Shown piece by piece: positions 1 to 12,800 of a stretch of 64,000 bases of DNA (positions are counted from its first letter, which is position 1; each line of letters begins with the position of its first letter). This DNA is from Bolinopsis microptera. Lineage: Eukaryota; Ctenophora; Tentaculata; Lobata; Bolinopsidae. The notes below the pieces were generated by a model. The model was not told the DNA's origin. It made no database searches and saw only the letters and a list, made by a program, of their open reading frames with translations. The DNA lies in contig NC_087076.1 in NCBI RefSeq assembly GCF_026151205.1, positions 5,632,902 to 5,696,901 on the forward strand, written 5' to 3'. The position numbers were made by a program, and so were the translations under genes.

Positions 1-591
1 AATCGCAAAAATATGAGCCAAAAAAGGTGTATAAAATTGTTCATAACTTTTTTTTTGATCATGATAGGAAAAAATTTTTTTTAAGTGCAAAAAGCTGTAA
101 ATTTTGTGCGCGTCATAAATACAATCTTACGCCGCGCAAGACATTGGGATATGAAATATAAGTGCCAACGCAATTTTGTTTCGCCATTCGCGTTGGATCA
201 TGACACGTATGATTTGTATCATTCCTGCGACTCTTGAATCTTTGCAACGCTAACTTTCTTATCACTGTCAATTGCACTGTTTTTCTTTGTACTTAAACGA
301 TCACATTACCGTATTCAGTTGTTGCTGGCCCGTTCAAGATTTAACTTAGCTAAGAAATATAAATTAGGCTAAAACATATAAGATTGTAATGAATTTGTAC
401 ATGACGTACAGGGTCTTGGACTTCGTTCGGATATAAGGTTTAAATGTCTTGGTCTGTTGAACCACAGTTTTGTGAGACATAACAGATTTTGGATTTACAT
501 GTTTCATTTTCAAACAACCCCACCTAAGAAAAATAACACTTTACTGTGTAACTTGTACATTGTAAGGTAGATCCACATATCTTTAGCTATT
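1..591. other. AT-rich sequence without a recognisable gene
   Basis: No open frame, RNA gene or repeat structure is evident here. The right part may be the tail of the tRNA-derived SINE that reads leftward from about 662. Confidence 0.5.
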
Positions 592-662
592 TGACACTGG
601 GATTCGAACCCTTGACCGTCTATTCAAATGGTGACAGCTTAGCCCACTCGGCCATCTAGTTT
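592..662 (-). repeat. tRNA-derived SINE head (Ser/Leu-like A and B boxes)
   Basis: On the minus strand an A-box-like TGGCCGAGTGGGCTAAG is followed about 30 bases later by the B box GGGTTCGAATCCC, in tRNA order. The would-be acceptor arms do not pair and the anticodon arm is poor, so this is not a functional tRNA gene. The arrangement fits the pol III promoter head of a tRNA-Ser/Leu-derived SINE, whose tail would run leftward. The family was not identified. Confidence 0.55.
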
Positions 663-901
663 TGTTACATAGTGTCTCTTCGTTTTCAACCACAACTAGA
701 ATGGTAGCTTAGGATGTTAGTTTTGACTTCTGATCACGCCTTTCTTACCTTTTGTGACAGATTACATTTAACCGGGTTTACCCTTTCTAGCAAAATGTCA
801 AGCACACCAGATTAACCGATTGGAGAGTTGCGGATCAGTGGCAGCAGACTATCGTCCAATCAGTAAGTATTTATTTTTGTTATTTATTAAGTATTTATTT
901 G

Positions 902-3900
902 CAAGTGTAATTGAACTGAAGTGATAGCTTAGGAACCATAATTCACAACATTCTGCCGACTCAAAACTTTGAAATAGTGACCAGAATTGATCGGTGATTC
1001 AGTTTTGAAGTTTAAAAGTGTAATTGAACTGGAGTGATAGCTTAGGAACCATAATTAACAACATTCTGCCGACTCAAAACTTTGAAATAGTGACCAGAAT
1101 TGATCGGTGATTCAGTTTTGAAGTTTAAAAGTGTAATTGAACTGGAGTGATAGCTTAGGAACCATAATTAACAACATTCTGCCGACTCAAAACTTTGAAA
1201 TAGTGACCAAGATTGATTGGTGATTCAGTTTTGAAGTTTAAAAGTGTAATTGAACTGGAGTGATAGCTTAGGAACCATAATTCACAACATTCTGCCGACT
1301 CAAAACTTTGAAATAGTGACCAGAATTGATCGGTGATTCAGTTTTGAAGTTTAAAAGTGTAATTGAACTGGAGTGATAGCTTAGGAACCATAATTAACAA
1401 CATTCTGCCGACTCAAAACTTTGAAATAGTGACCAGGATTGATTGGTGATTCAGTTTTGAAGTTTAAAAGTGTAATTGAACTGGAGTGATAGTTTAGGAA
1501 CCATAATTCACAACATTCTGCCGTATCAAAACTTTGAAATAGTGACCAGGATTGATTGGTGATTCAGTTTTGAAGTTTAAAAGTGTAATTGAACTGGAGT
1601 GATAGCTTAGGAACCATAATTAACAACATTCTGCCGACTCAAAACTTTGAAATAGTGACCAGGATTGATTGGTGATTCAGTTTTGAAGTAAGAAAGTGTA
1701 ATTGAACTGGAGTGATAGCTTATGAGCTATAATTCACAACATTCTGCCGTCTCAAAACTTTGAAGTAGTGACAAGAATTGATTGGTGATTCAGTTTTGAA
1801 GTTTTGAAGTGTAATTGAACTGGTGTGATAGCTTAGGAACCACAATTCACAACATTCTGCCGTCTCAAAACTTTGAAGTAGTGACAAGAATTGATTGGTG
1901 ATTCAGTTGTGAAGTTTAAAAGTGCAATTGTGGTAATTTCTAACAACTATATAGTAGCTAACTTTATGCTCAAGTTTTATTTACTTACCATGACCACGTT
2001 ATTAGCTTAGGAACCATAATTCACAACATTCTGCCGACTCAAAACTTTGAAATAGTGACCAGAATTGATCGGTGATTCTGTTTTTAAGTTTAAAAGTGTA
2101 ATTGAACTGGAGTGATAGCTTAGGAACCATAATTCACAACATTCTGCCGACTCAAAACTTTGAAATAGTGACCAGAATTGATCGGTGATTCAGTTTTGAA
2201 GTTTAAAAGTGTAATTGAACTGGAGTGATAGCTTAGGAACCATAATTCACAACATTCTGCCGTATCAAAACTTTAAAATAGTGACCAGGATTGATTGGTG
2301 ATTCAGTTTTGTAGTAAGAAAGTGTAATTGAACTGGAGTGATAGCTTATGAGCTATAATTCACAACATTCTGCCGTCTCAAAACTTTGAAGTAGTGACAA
2401 GAATTGATTGGTGATTCAGTTTTGAAGTTTTGAAGTGTAATTGAACTGGTGTGATAGCTTAGGAACCACAATTCACAACATTCTGCCGTCTCAAAACTTT
2501 GAAGTAGTGACAAGAATTGATTGGTGATTCAGTTGTGAAGTTTAAAAGTGCAATTGTGGTAATTTCTAACAACTATATAGTAGCTAACTTTATGCTCAAG
2601 TTTTATTTACTTACCATGACCACGTTATTAGCTTAGGAACCATAATTCACAACATTCTGCCGACTCAAAACTTTGAAATAGTGACCAGAATTGATCGGTG
2701 ATTCTGTTTTTAAGTTTAAAAGTGTAATTGAACTGGAGTGATAGCTTAGGAACCATAATTCACAACATTCTGCCGACTCAAAACTTTGAAATAGTGACCA
2801 GAATTGATCGGTGATTCAGTTTTGAAGTTTAAAAGTGTAATTGAACTGGAGTGATAGCTTAGGAACCATAATTCACAACATTCTGCCGTATCAAAACTTT
2901 AAAATAGTGACCAGGATTGATTGGTGATTCAGTTTTGAAGTTTAAAAGTGTAATTGAACTGGAGTGATAGCTTAGGAACCATAATTAACAACATTCTGCC
3001 GACTCAAAACTTTGAAATAGTGACCAGAATTGATCGGTGATTCAGTTTTGAAGTTTAAAAGTGTAATTGAACTGGAGTGATAGCTTAGCAACTATAATTC
3101 ACAACATTCTGCCGTATCAAAACTTTAAAATAGTGACCAGGATTGATTGGTGATTCAGTTTTGAAGTTTAAAAGTGTAATTGAACTGGAGTGATAGCTTA
3201 GGAACCATAATTCACAACATTCTGCCGACTCAAAACTTTGAAATAGTGACCAGAATTGATCGGTGATTCAGTTTTGAAGTTTAAAAGTGTAATTGAACTG
3301 GAGTGATAGCTTAGGAACCATAATTAACAACATTCTGCCGACTCAAAACTTTGAAATAGTGACCAGAATTGATCGGTGATTCAGTTTTGAAGTTTAAAAG
3401 TGTAATTGAACTGGAGTGATAGCTTAGGAACCATAATTAACAACATTCTGCCGACTCAAAACTTTGAAATAGTGACCAAGATTGATTGGTGATTCAGTTT
3501 TGAAGTTTAAAAGTGTAATTGAACTGGAGTGATAGCTTAGGAACCATAATTCACAACATTCTGCCGACTCAAAACTTTGAAATAGTGACCAGAATTGATC
3601 GGTGATTCAGTTTTGAAGTTTAAAAGTGTAATTGAACTGGAGTGATAGCTTAGGAACCATAATTAACAACATTCTGCCGACTCAAAACTTTGAAATAGTG
3701 ACCAGGATTGATTGGTGATTCAGTTTTGAAGTTTAAAAGTGTAATTGAACTGGAGTGATAGTTTAGGAACCATAATTCACAACATTCTGCCGTATCAAAA
3801 CTTTGAAATAGTGACCAGGATTGATTGGTGATTCAGTTTTGAAGTTTAAAAGTGTAATTGAACTGGAGTGATAGCTTAGGAACCATAATTAACAACATTC

Positions 3901-6205
3901 TGCCGACTCAAAACTTTGAAATAGTGACCAGGATTGATTGGTGATTCAGTTTTGAAGTAAGAAAGTGTAATTGAACTGGAGTGATAGCTTATGAGCTATA
4001 ATTCACAACATTCTGCCGTCTCAAAACTTTGAAGTAGTGACAAGAATTGATTGGTGATTCAGTTTTGAAGTTTTGAAGTGTAATTGAACTGGTGTGATAG
4101 CTTAGGAACCACAATTCACAACATTCTGCCGTCTCAAAACTTTGAAGTAGTGACAAGAATTGATTGGTGATTCAGTTGTGAAGTTTAAAAGTGCAATTGT
4201 GGTAATTTCTAACAACTATATAGTAGCTAACTTTATGCTCAAGTTTTATTTACTTACCATGACCACGTTATTAGCTTAGGAACCATAATTCACAACATTC
4301 TGCCGACTCAAAACTTTGAAATAGTGACCAGAATTGATCGGTGATTCTGTTTTTAAGTTTAAAAGTGTAATTGAACTGGAGTGATAGCTTAGGAACCATA
4401 ATTCACAACATTCTGCCGACTCAAAACTTTGAAATAGTGACCAGAATTGATCGGTGATTCAGTTTTGAAGTTTAAAAGTGTAATTGAACTGGAGTGATAG
4501 CTTAGGAACCATAATTCACAACATTCTGCCGTATCAAAACTTTAAAATAGTGACCAGGATTGATTGGTGATTCAGTTTTGTAGTAAGAAAGTGTAATTGA
4601 ACTGGAGTGATAGCTTATGAGCTATAATTCACAACATTCTGCCGTCTCAAAACTTTGAAGTAGTGACAAGAATTGATTGGTGATTCAGTTTTGAAGTTTT
4701 GAAGTGTAATTGAACTGGTGTGATAGCTTAGGAACCACAATTCACAACATTCTGCCGTCTCAAAACTTTGAAGTAGTGACAAGAATTGATTGGTGATTCA
4801 GTTGTGAAGTTTAAAAGTGCAATTGTGGTAATTTCTAACAACTATATAGTAGCTAACTTTATGCTCAAGTTTTATTTACTTACCATGACCACGTTATTAG
4901 CTTAGGAACCATAATTCACAACATTCTGCCGACTCAAAACTTTGAAATAGTGACCAGAATTGATCGGTGATTCTGTTTTTAAGTTTAAAAGTGTAATTGA
5001 ACTGGAGTGATAGCTTAGGAACCATAATTCACAACATTCTGCCGACTCAAAACTTTGAAATAGTGACCAGAATTGATCGGTGATTCAGTTTTGAAGTTTA
5101 AAAGTGTAATTGAACTGGAGTGATAGCTTAGGAACCATAATTCACAACATTCTGCCGTATCAAAACTTTAAAATAGTGACCAGGATTGATTGGTGATTCA
5201 GTTTTGAAGTTTAAAAGTGTAATTGAACTGGAGTGATAGCTTAGGAACCATAATTAACAACATTCTGCCGACTCAAAACTTTGAAATAGTGACCAGAATT
5301 GATCGGTGATTCAGTTTTGAAGTTTAAAAGTGTAATTGAACTGGAGTGATAGCTTAGCAACTATAATTCACAACATTCTGCCGTATCAAAACTTTAAAAT
5401 AGTGACCAGGATTGATTGGTGATTCAGTTTTGAAGTTTAAAAGTGTAATTGAACTGGAGTGATAGCTTAGGAACCATAATTAACAACATTCTGCCGACTC
5501 AAAACTTTGAAATAGTGACCAGGATTGATTGGTGATTCAGTTTTGAAGTTTAAAAGTGTAATTGAACTGGAGTGATAGCTTAGGAACCATAATTCACAAC
5601 ATTCTGCCGTATCAAAACTTTGAAATAGTGACCAGGATTGATTGGTGATTCAGTTTTGAAGTTTAAAAGTGTAATTGAACTGGAGTGATAGCTTAGGAAC
5701 CATAATTCACAACATTCTGCCGTATCAAAACTTTGAAATAGTGACCAGGATTGATTGGTGATTCAGTTTTGAAGTTTAAAAGTGTAATTGAACTGAAGTG
5801 ATAGCTTAGGAACCATAATTAACAACATTCTGCCGACTCAAAACTTTGAAATAGTGACCAGGATTGATTGGTGATTCAGTTTTGAAGTAAGAAAATGTAA
5901 TTGAACTGGAGTGATAGCTTATGAGCTATAATTCACAACATTCTGCCGTCTCAAAACTTTGAAGTATTGACAAGAATTGATTGGTGATTCAGTTTTGAAG
6001 TTTTGAAGTGTAATTAAACTGGTGTGATAGCTTAGGATTCACAATTCACAACATTCTGCCGTCTCAAAACTTTGAAGTAGTGACAAGAATTGATTGGTGA
6101 TTCAGTTGTTTAGTTTAAAAGTGCAATTGTGGTAATTTCTAACAACCATATAGTAGCTAACTTTATGCTCAAGTTTTATTTACTTACCATGACCACGTTA
6201 TTATA
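902..6205. repeat. Satellite A: 113-bp tandem array
   Basis: About 45 tandem copies of a 113-bp AT-rich unit, each with GTGTAATTGAACTGGAGTG, a GATAGCTTAGGAACC segment, ACATTCTGCCG and GTGATTCAGTTTTGAAG. Variants are ordered rather than random: a unit ending in a distinct segment (GTGGTAATTTCTAAC to GACCACGTTATTA) recurs near 1930, 2556, 4199 and 4825 and again at the right boundary near 6129. Short open frames here are chance products. Confidence 0.95.
905..5442. repeat. 2,269-bp higher-order repeat inside satellite A (two copies)
   Basis: The marker segment occurs at 1930, 2556, 4199 and 4825. The spacings 1930 to 4199 and 2556 to 4825 are both 2,269 bp, and flanking variants (for example TTAGCAACTATAATTC near 3090 and 5359) keep the same offset. 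Copy 1 therefore spans roughly 905-3173 and copy 2 roughly 3174-5442, followed by a shortened third piece. This indicates segmental amplification of a block of about 20 monomers. Confidence 0.8.
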
Positions 6206-7630
6206 TCTACCTAGGATTAGAAAAATGTGCTTGAATGTGCTAGAATTCAACCGAATCTACACGCATTTGATTCGATTTGTCACCGATTTACCTTGGACCA
6301 GCAAATCTAATTAAGTAGGATTGGAGGTACCTACAGCCTTATAATCAAATCATCTTACTGATATAAAACTTTAAAGCTTTTGCGAAATTTTGCCCCATTT
6401 TGCGTTTTGCTCCGACCGAAAACAAGAAATACGGTATTTCTGCAATAGATTACCAATATATGAACAACTTGCTGTGACTTTGGAGGATTGTTTAACAAAT
6501 ATGATAACGCAGTTTTAACAAAATTAATGTTAGTTAGTAAATTTCTCTACGGTCAAATTCTACAATGAGATCGACTACCATTTTGGTCGGCTGGATTCGG
6601 GACCTTTTGAAGTTTGCGCGCGCGTTTTCTTGCCTCTTGGAGTAGGGACCTCAGTGCTGTGTACACAAATTTTCCCGCCTAATTTCAATGCAAGCCCAAC
6701 GGTCATAAAACCATTACACATTACTATTCTACACTTAACTCCATCTTGACATGTACTAATTGGATACCAGTTTAACTGTTTATACTCTGACTTCTCTTGT
6801 TTACACTTTTAACTAATGTCGTACATATTTTCAGTTCCTCTAGTCGTCAACCGTGTGACACTACAGACAGTCAATGGGTGATAATTGAAACCGGAATATC
6901 CCACATTGTATTCCATCAGCAAGCATGGTAAAGCACCAAACGATGATGAATGATGACATGGAAATAATGTTTCTAATTCAGTGAATAACCCACTATGAAG
7001 ATACATCGGACAAATCACTTCTTATAGTTCTCTGCCGAAAAAACTAAACTTTATCTTTTCGTATCAACCAAAGAAACATTTCTTATTACTAAAATGTCAA
7101 AACTGCCAAATATTAATTGTATAATAGAATATTATGCTCATTTGGAGAAATAAAAACTTTATTTGTAGAAATTTGTGTTAAAAACCGACAGCGATTAAGT
7201 GAGATATATTTGCGCAAGATATGTAATATTTTTATCGGCGGACTGATTTCAATATGGTATCTATTGTGATTTAAGACATCAATTTTGAGGAAAAATTTTA
7301 ATATGTACGGTTAGAAAATCATTTCAGCTTTCTACACTTAACTGCACAATTTTTGTATTGTGTCTATCAGCCAAGAAATTGTTTAATGAAGACAAAAATT
7401 ATGGGCGCAAATTCGTTAAATATTACCAAATGCGCGGAGGTTTCTTTTTACGATTTTAACAGATTTTATCCGATTTTTAAAATTCTTTCTGTGTGATCAT
7501 GTGTAAACCTTTATGAATACATTGGTGTACTTCATTTGTCAAATGAAAACGAATAAACACACTAATCAAGCTGTCTAAGAGCGAGATGGCCGTATTTTCC
7601 CAATCTGCGCGTGAAAAGGTCCCTACTCCT
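6206..7630. other. Unannotated AT-rich interval
   Basis: No convincing gene. A short inverted pair, GGGACCTTTT near 6599 and its complement near 7612, with GC-rich sequence inside each end, could be the ends of a degraded DNA transposon. The match is short and no target duplication was found. Confidence 0.3.
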
Positions 7631-7925
7631 TCTGCCGCGGTGCAATTGTGGGTTCACAAATTTTAAAATCTAAAAATGGGACAGATTTTTGAAAATACAC
7701 CTTTTTGTTTTGTTAAGATTTCTGCTGTGAGCTTCCTCCGACCCAAATCAAAATTCTTGTCCCCCAATCCTGTCATTTGCTATCTATAAATATAGTTGAC
7801 TGACTAATTGGTTGCGGGTCAGAAATTCGTTCAAAACTGTAAAATTTCGGCCCTGGAAATTTTAGCTTCAAAAACCAAAAATGGGACAGAGTATGGGAAA
7901 GTATGATTTTTTGTAGGTTTACAAC
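7631..7925 (+). repeat. Solitary monomer of satellite B
   Basis: This stretch matches most of the 366-bp unit found in the arrays at 9.8-24.4 kb: the TTCACAAATTTT block, AAAATGGGACAG twice, GAGCTTCCTCCGACCCAAAT and TAGTTGACTGACTAATTGG. It is an isolated, somewhat diverged copy about 2 kb outside the array. Confidence 0.85.
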
Positions 7926-7987
7926 CTACCAGGACGCGCGCCGAGTTGGACTCGTTGACGAAACAGATATTTTATATATTATACGAG

Positions 7988-8318
7988 TATTTGACCAAAA
8001 CCCATAATCATGGGTAGAGTGAACCGCTGCCAGTGTCTCTCTTTTCCAAACAAAAGAAAATGATATTAATTTGAGGAACCGTCCGCAAATGCAAATTGAT
8101 ACCGAGAATGAAATCGGTCGCTCGCTTTTCCCATTCAATAAGCTTTATTACAATACGTAAGCCGTGAATGAATGGGAAAAGCGAGCGACCGATTTCATTC
8201 TCGGTATCAATTTGCATTTGCGGACGGTTCCTCAAATTAATATCATTTTCTTTTGTTTGGAAAAGAGAGACACTGGCAGCGGTTCACTCTACCCATGATT
8301 ATGGGTTTTGGTCAAATA
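7988..8318. repeat. Perfect 150-bp inverted repeat (hairpin, 31-bp spacer)
   Basis: The left arm 7988-8137 and the right arm 8169-8318 are exact reverse complements by direct comparison, separated by 31 bases. A transcript would fold into a 150-bp perfect duplex. Open frames in both directions across the arms are mirror images. It may be a fold-back or MITE element, a hairpin-RNA source, or a cloning/assembly palindrome. No target duplication was recognised. Confidence 0.9.
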
Positions 8319-9802
8319 TCATCTCTTTTTGATTATAATGTCAGGATAATTTACACAGTCGAAACTTAATAAGGAGGTAATTTCAACGATTTCGAAATTT
8401 TACCTTTGAAAACGTTTCCTTGTGTTTAGGTAGGCATATCTGTCAATAACAGACTGAATATAGCACTTTTTACTCATTCAAGTTGGCATTAAATTCATAT
8501 ATAATGCCATTTTAATATCGTGGGAAAGCAGAATATATTCGAAATCACGAATGAGCAAAATTCTCACCTTTCGCACGTGCAAACTTTGAGCGGACGTTGC
8601 GTGCGCATAAAATATTGAATCACCATAAATTTTTGCATAGTGTTATTTAATATATAGTTTGATAAGCATGAAAAGTTTCAGAAGATTTCAAAAAGAACTT
8701 GGATCACAACGGGACTCCAAAGTTGGTAAAAATCGTGAAAATAACAATTTTTAGTGATTTTAGCTATTTTAAATGAATTTGGGCGTGTCCCCACGTGTGC
8801 AACTTTTCGATTTTCAACTTTAAAACTAACCTATAACACAATTTAGACCTTTAGGAAGCAAAATTGAGCTCCACAACCCAAGGGATGGCCCAACACCAGA
8901 GAATACTAATTCACAACTTTTGTGTTTTTATAAAATTATTCTTCAAAAAAGCACAAACTTCAATAGCGAATATCTTTATGAAGGAGCAAGGTAGGAAAAC
9001 TTTCCGGTAGATTTTCAGAATGCTTGAACAATTATCTAAGATGAAAATGTCCTCAGATTTTGAATAAAATTACTCCTTAATACTTTAAAATCGATTTGAA
9101 AAGTTGTTATTTTGTCAAAAATCAAGTTTTAAAAACACTTAAATTGATGACGTCATCAAGTGATGATGATGACGATAAATTATTTTTCGATATAATGTAG
9201 ACTAAAGTATAAACAATTATCTTTAAAACCTGTGGTTCGAAATGACTGTATCTTTTATACTTTTGAATCTACGGACACTTAAATGTAGGCTACAATTTAC
9301 TGCAAAAGCGTCTATACATATATACATATATATATAATATATATACATATATAGCTTCACGACAATCTGTTGTAAAACAGGGGTTCCAGAAAACCCACTT
9401 CCCGATACTCCTGCAACATGAAATTTTTTTTACAGTCGATTTGGACAAGGTCTAGACGCTCTGCAAAGTTTCAGATCTCTAACTCAATTTTAACATGGTT
9501 TTTAAGGCACCTGAATATGGCGATTTTGGGTTTTTTACCTAATTTCGTATAACATGCTGGCGCGTATTTTGCGCAAATTTCTTAAAAACCTCCACATAAC
9601 TATTTCTTATTCCTGTCATCATTAACATTGAATTAGAATGTTTTGAACTTAAATATACCTGCTGAACTACTTTCGATGAGTCTTAATGCCTGGAAAACAA
9701 TAAAGGGGATATAATAGTATAGGGGGTACATAGTGTTGTGAATATAAGGGCAACGGTTATGCTTGCCAGCATTGTGATCACCCGTTAAATGATTTATCAA
9801 TT
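8319..9802. other. Unannotated AT-rich interval with a TA microsatellite
   Basis: No gene was recognised. A TATATACATATATA-type simple repeat lies at about 9317-9355. The rest is AT-rich with no motif that could be assigned. Confidence 0.5.
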
Positions 9803-12800
9803 CTTTTCGAAATTATGACTACCAGTACCTTAATTTGGTTTCATAACATCATTAATTAACTAACTAATTGGTTTGTGGGCAAAAATTTCAACCAATTAAT
9901 CAGGTTGGTTTCACAATTTTCAAATCTGAAAATGGGACAGACTATTGAAAATACAACTTTTCGTTTTGTTAAGATTTCTGCTGTGAGCTTCCTCCGACCC
10001 AAATCAAAATTTCAGCACCCCTATCGTGTCATTTGCTATCTATAGTTGACTGACTAATTGGTTGCGGGTCAGAAATTCGGTCAAAACTGTAAATTTTCGG
10101 CCCTGGAAATTTCAGCTTCAAAAACCGAAAATGGGACAGATTATGGGAGAATATGATTTTTTAATTTTTTTCGAAAGTATGACTACCAGTACCTCAATTT
10201 GGTTTCATATCATCATTAATTAACTGACTAATTGGTTAATGGGCAAAAATTTCATCCAATCAGTCAATTGTGGATTCACAAATTTTCAAATCCGAAAATG
10301 GGACAGAGTTTTGAAAATACAACTGTTCGTTTTGTTAAGATTTCTGCTGTGAGCTTCCTCCGACCCAAATCAAAATTCCAGCACCCCAAACGTGTCATTT
10401 GCTATCTATAGTTGACTGACTAATTGGTTGCGGGTCAGAAATTCGGTCAAAACTGTAAATTTTCGGCCCTGGAAATTTCAGCTTCAAAAACCGAAAATGG
10501 GACAGATTATGGGAGAGTATGATTTTTCAATTTTTTTCGAAACTGTGACTTCCAGTACCTCAATTTGGTTTCATATCATCATTAATTAACTGACTAATTG
10601 GTTAATGGGCAAAAATTTTATCCAATCAGTCAATTGTGGATTCACAAATTTTCAAATCCGAAAATTGGACAGAGTTTTGAAAATACAACTGTTCGTTTTG
10701 TTAAGATTTCTGCTGTGAGCTTCCTCCGACCCAAAACAAAATTCCAGCATCCCTATCGTGTCATTTGCTATCTATAGTTGACTGACTAATTGGTTGCGGG
10801 TCAGAAATTCGGTCAAAAGTGTAAAATTTCGGCACTGGAAATTTCAGCTTCAAAAACCGAAAATGGGACAGAGTATTGGAGAGTATGATTTTTCAATTTT
10901 TTTCGAAAGTATGACTACCAGTACCTCAATTTGGTTTCATATCATCATTAATTAACTGACTAATTGGTTAATGGGCAAAAATTTCATCCAATCAGTCAAT
11001 TGTGGATTCACAAATTTTCAAATCCGAAAATTGGACAGAGTTTTGAAAATACAACTGTTCGTTTTGTTAAGATTTCTGCTGTGAGCTTCCTCCGACCCAA
11101 ATCAAAATTCCAGCAACCCAAACGTGTCATTTGCTATCTATAGTTGACTGACTAATTGGTTGCGGGTCAGAAATTCGGTCAAAACTGTAAATTTTCAGCC
11201 CTGGAAATTTCAGCTTCAAAAACCAAAAATGGGACAGATTATGTGAGAGTATGATTTTTCAATTTTTTTCGAAAGTATGACTACCAGTACCTCAATTTGG
11301 TTTCATATCATCATTAATTAACTGACTAATTGGTTAATGGGCAAAAATTTCATCCAATCAATCAATTGTGGATTCACAAATTTTCAAATCCAAAAATGGG
11401 ACAGAGTTTTGAAAATACAAATTGGGAGAGTATGATTTTTAAATTTTTTTTCGAAATTATGACTTCAAGTACCTAAATTTGGTTTCATATCATCATTAAT
11501 TAACTGACTAATTGGTTTGTGGGTAAAAATTGCATCCAATCAATCAATTGTGAGTTCACAAATTTTCAGATCTGAAAATGGGACAGAGTTTTGAAAATAC
11601 AACTTTTCGTTTTGTTAAAGTTTCTGCTGTGAGCTTCCTCCGACCCAAATCAAAATTCCAGCACCCCAAACGTGTCATTTGCTATCTATAGTTGACTGAC
11701 TAATTGGTTGCGGGTCAGAAATTCGGTCAAAACTGTAAATTTTCGGCCCTGGAAATTTCAGCTTCAAAAACCGAAAATGGGACAGATTATGGGAGAGTAT
11801 GATTTTTCAATTTTTTTCGAAACTGTGACTTCCAGTACCTCAATTTGGTTTCATATCATCATTAATTAACTGACTAATTGGTTAATGGGCAAAAATTTCA
11901 TCCAATCAGTCAATTGTGGATTCACAAATTTTCAAATCCGAAAATTGGACAGAGTTTTGAAAATACAACTGTTCGTTTTGTTAAGATTTCTGCTGTGAGC
12001 TTCCTCCGACCCAAATCAAAATTCCAGCAACCCAAACGTGTCATTTGCTATCTATAGTTGACTGACTAATTGGTTGCGGGTCAGAAATTCGGTCAAAACT
12101 GTAAATTTTCGGCCCTGGAAATTTCTTCTTCAAAAACCGAAAATGGGACAGATTATGGGAGAGTATGATTTTTCAATTTTTTTCGAAATTATGACTACCA
12201 GTACCTCAATTTGGTTTCATATCATCATTAATTAACTGACTAATTGGTTAATGGGCAAAAATTTCATCCAATCAGTCAATTGTGGATTCACAAATTTTCA
12301 AATCCGAAAATTGGACAGAGTTTTGAAAATACAACTGTTCGTTTTGTTAAGATTTCTGCTGTGAGCTTCCTCCGACCCAAATCAAAATTTCAGCACCCCT
12401 ATCGTGTCATTTGCTATCTATAGTTGACTGACTAATTGGTTGCAGGTCAGAAATTCGGTCAAAACTGTAAATTTTCGGCCCTGAAAATTTCAGCTTCAAA
12501 AACCGAAAATGGGACAGAGTATGGGAGAGTATGATTTTTCAATTTTTTTCGAAATTATGACTTCAAGTACTTAAATTTGGTTTCATATCATCATTAATTA
12601 ACTGACTAATTGGTTTGTGGGCAAAAATTGCATCCAATCAATCAATTGTGAGTTCACAAATTTTCAGATCCGAAAATGGGACAGAGTTTTGAAAATACAA
12701 CTTTTCGTTTTGTTAAAGTTTCTGCTGTGAGCTTCCTCCGACCCAAATCAAAATTCCAGCACCCCAAACGTGTCATTTGCTATCTATAGTTTACTGACTA

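Noticed and set aside
592-662. A functional tRNA-Ser/Leu gene on the minus strand
   Set aside because: A and B boxes are good but the acceptor arms do not pair and the anticodon arm is weak, so it reads as a SINE head.
902-6205. CRISPR array
   Set aside because: Units are contiguous 113-bp satellites without unique spacers, in eukaryotic DNA.
6599-7626. A 1-kb DNA transposon with GGGACCTTTT ends
   Set aside because: The inverted match is about 10 bp, with no target duplication and no ORF.
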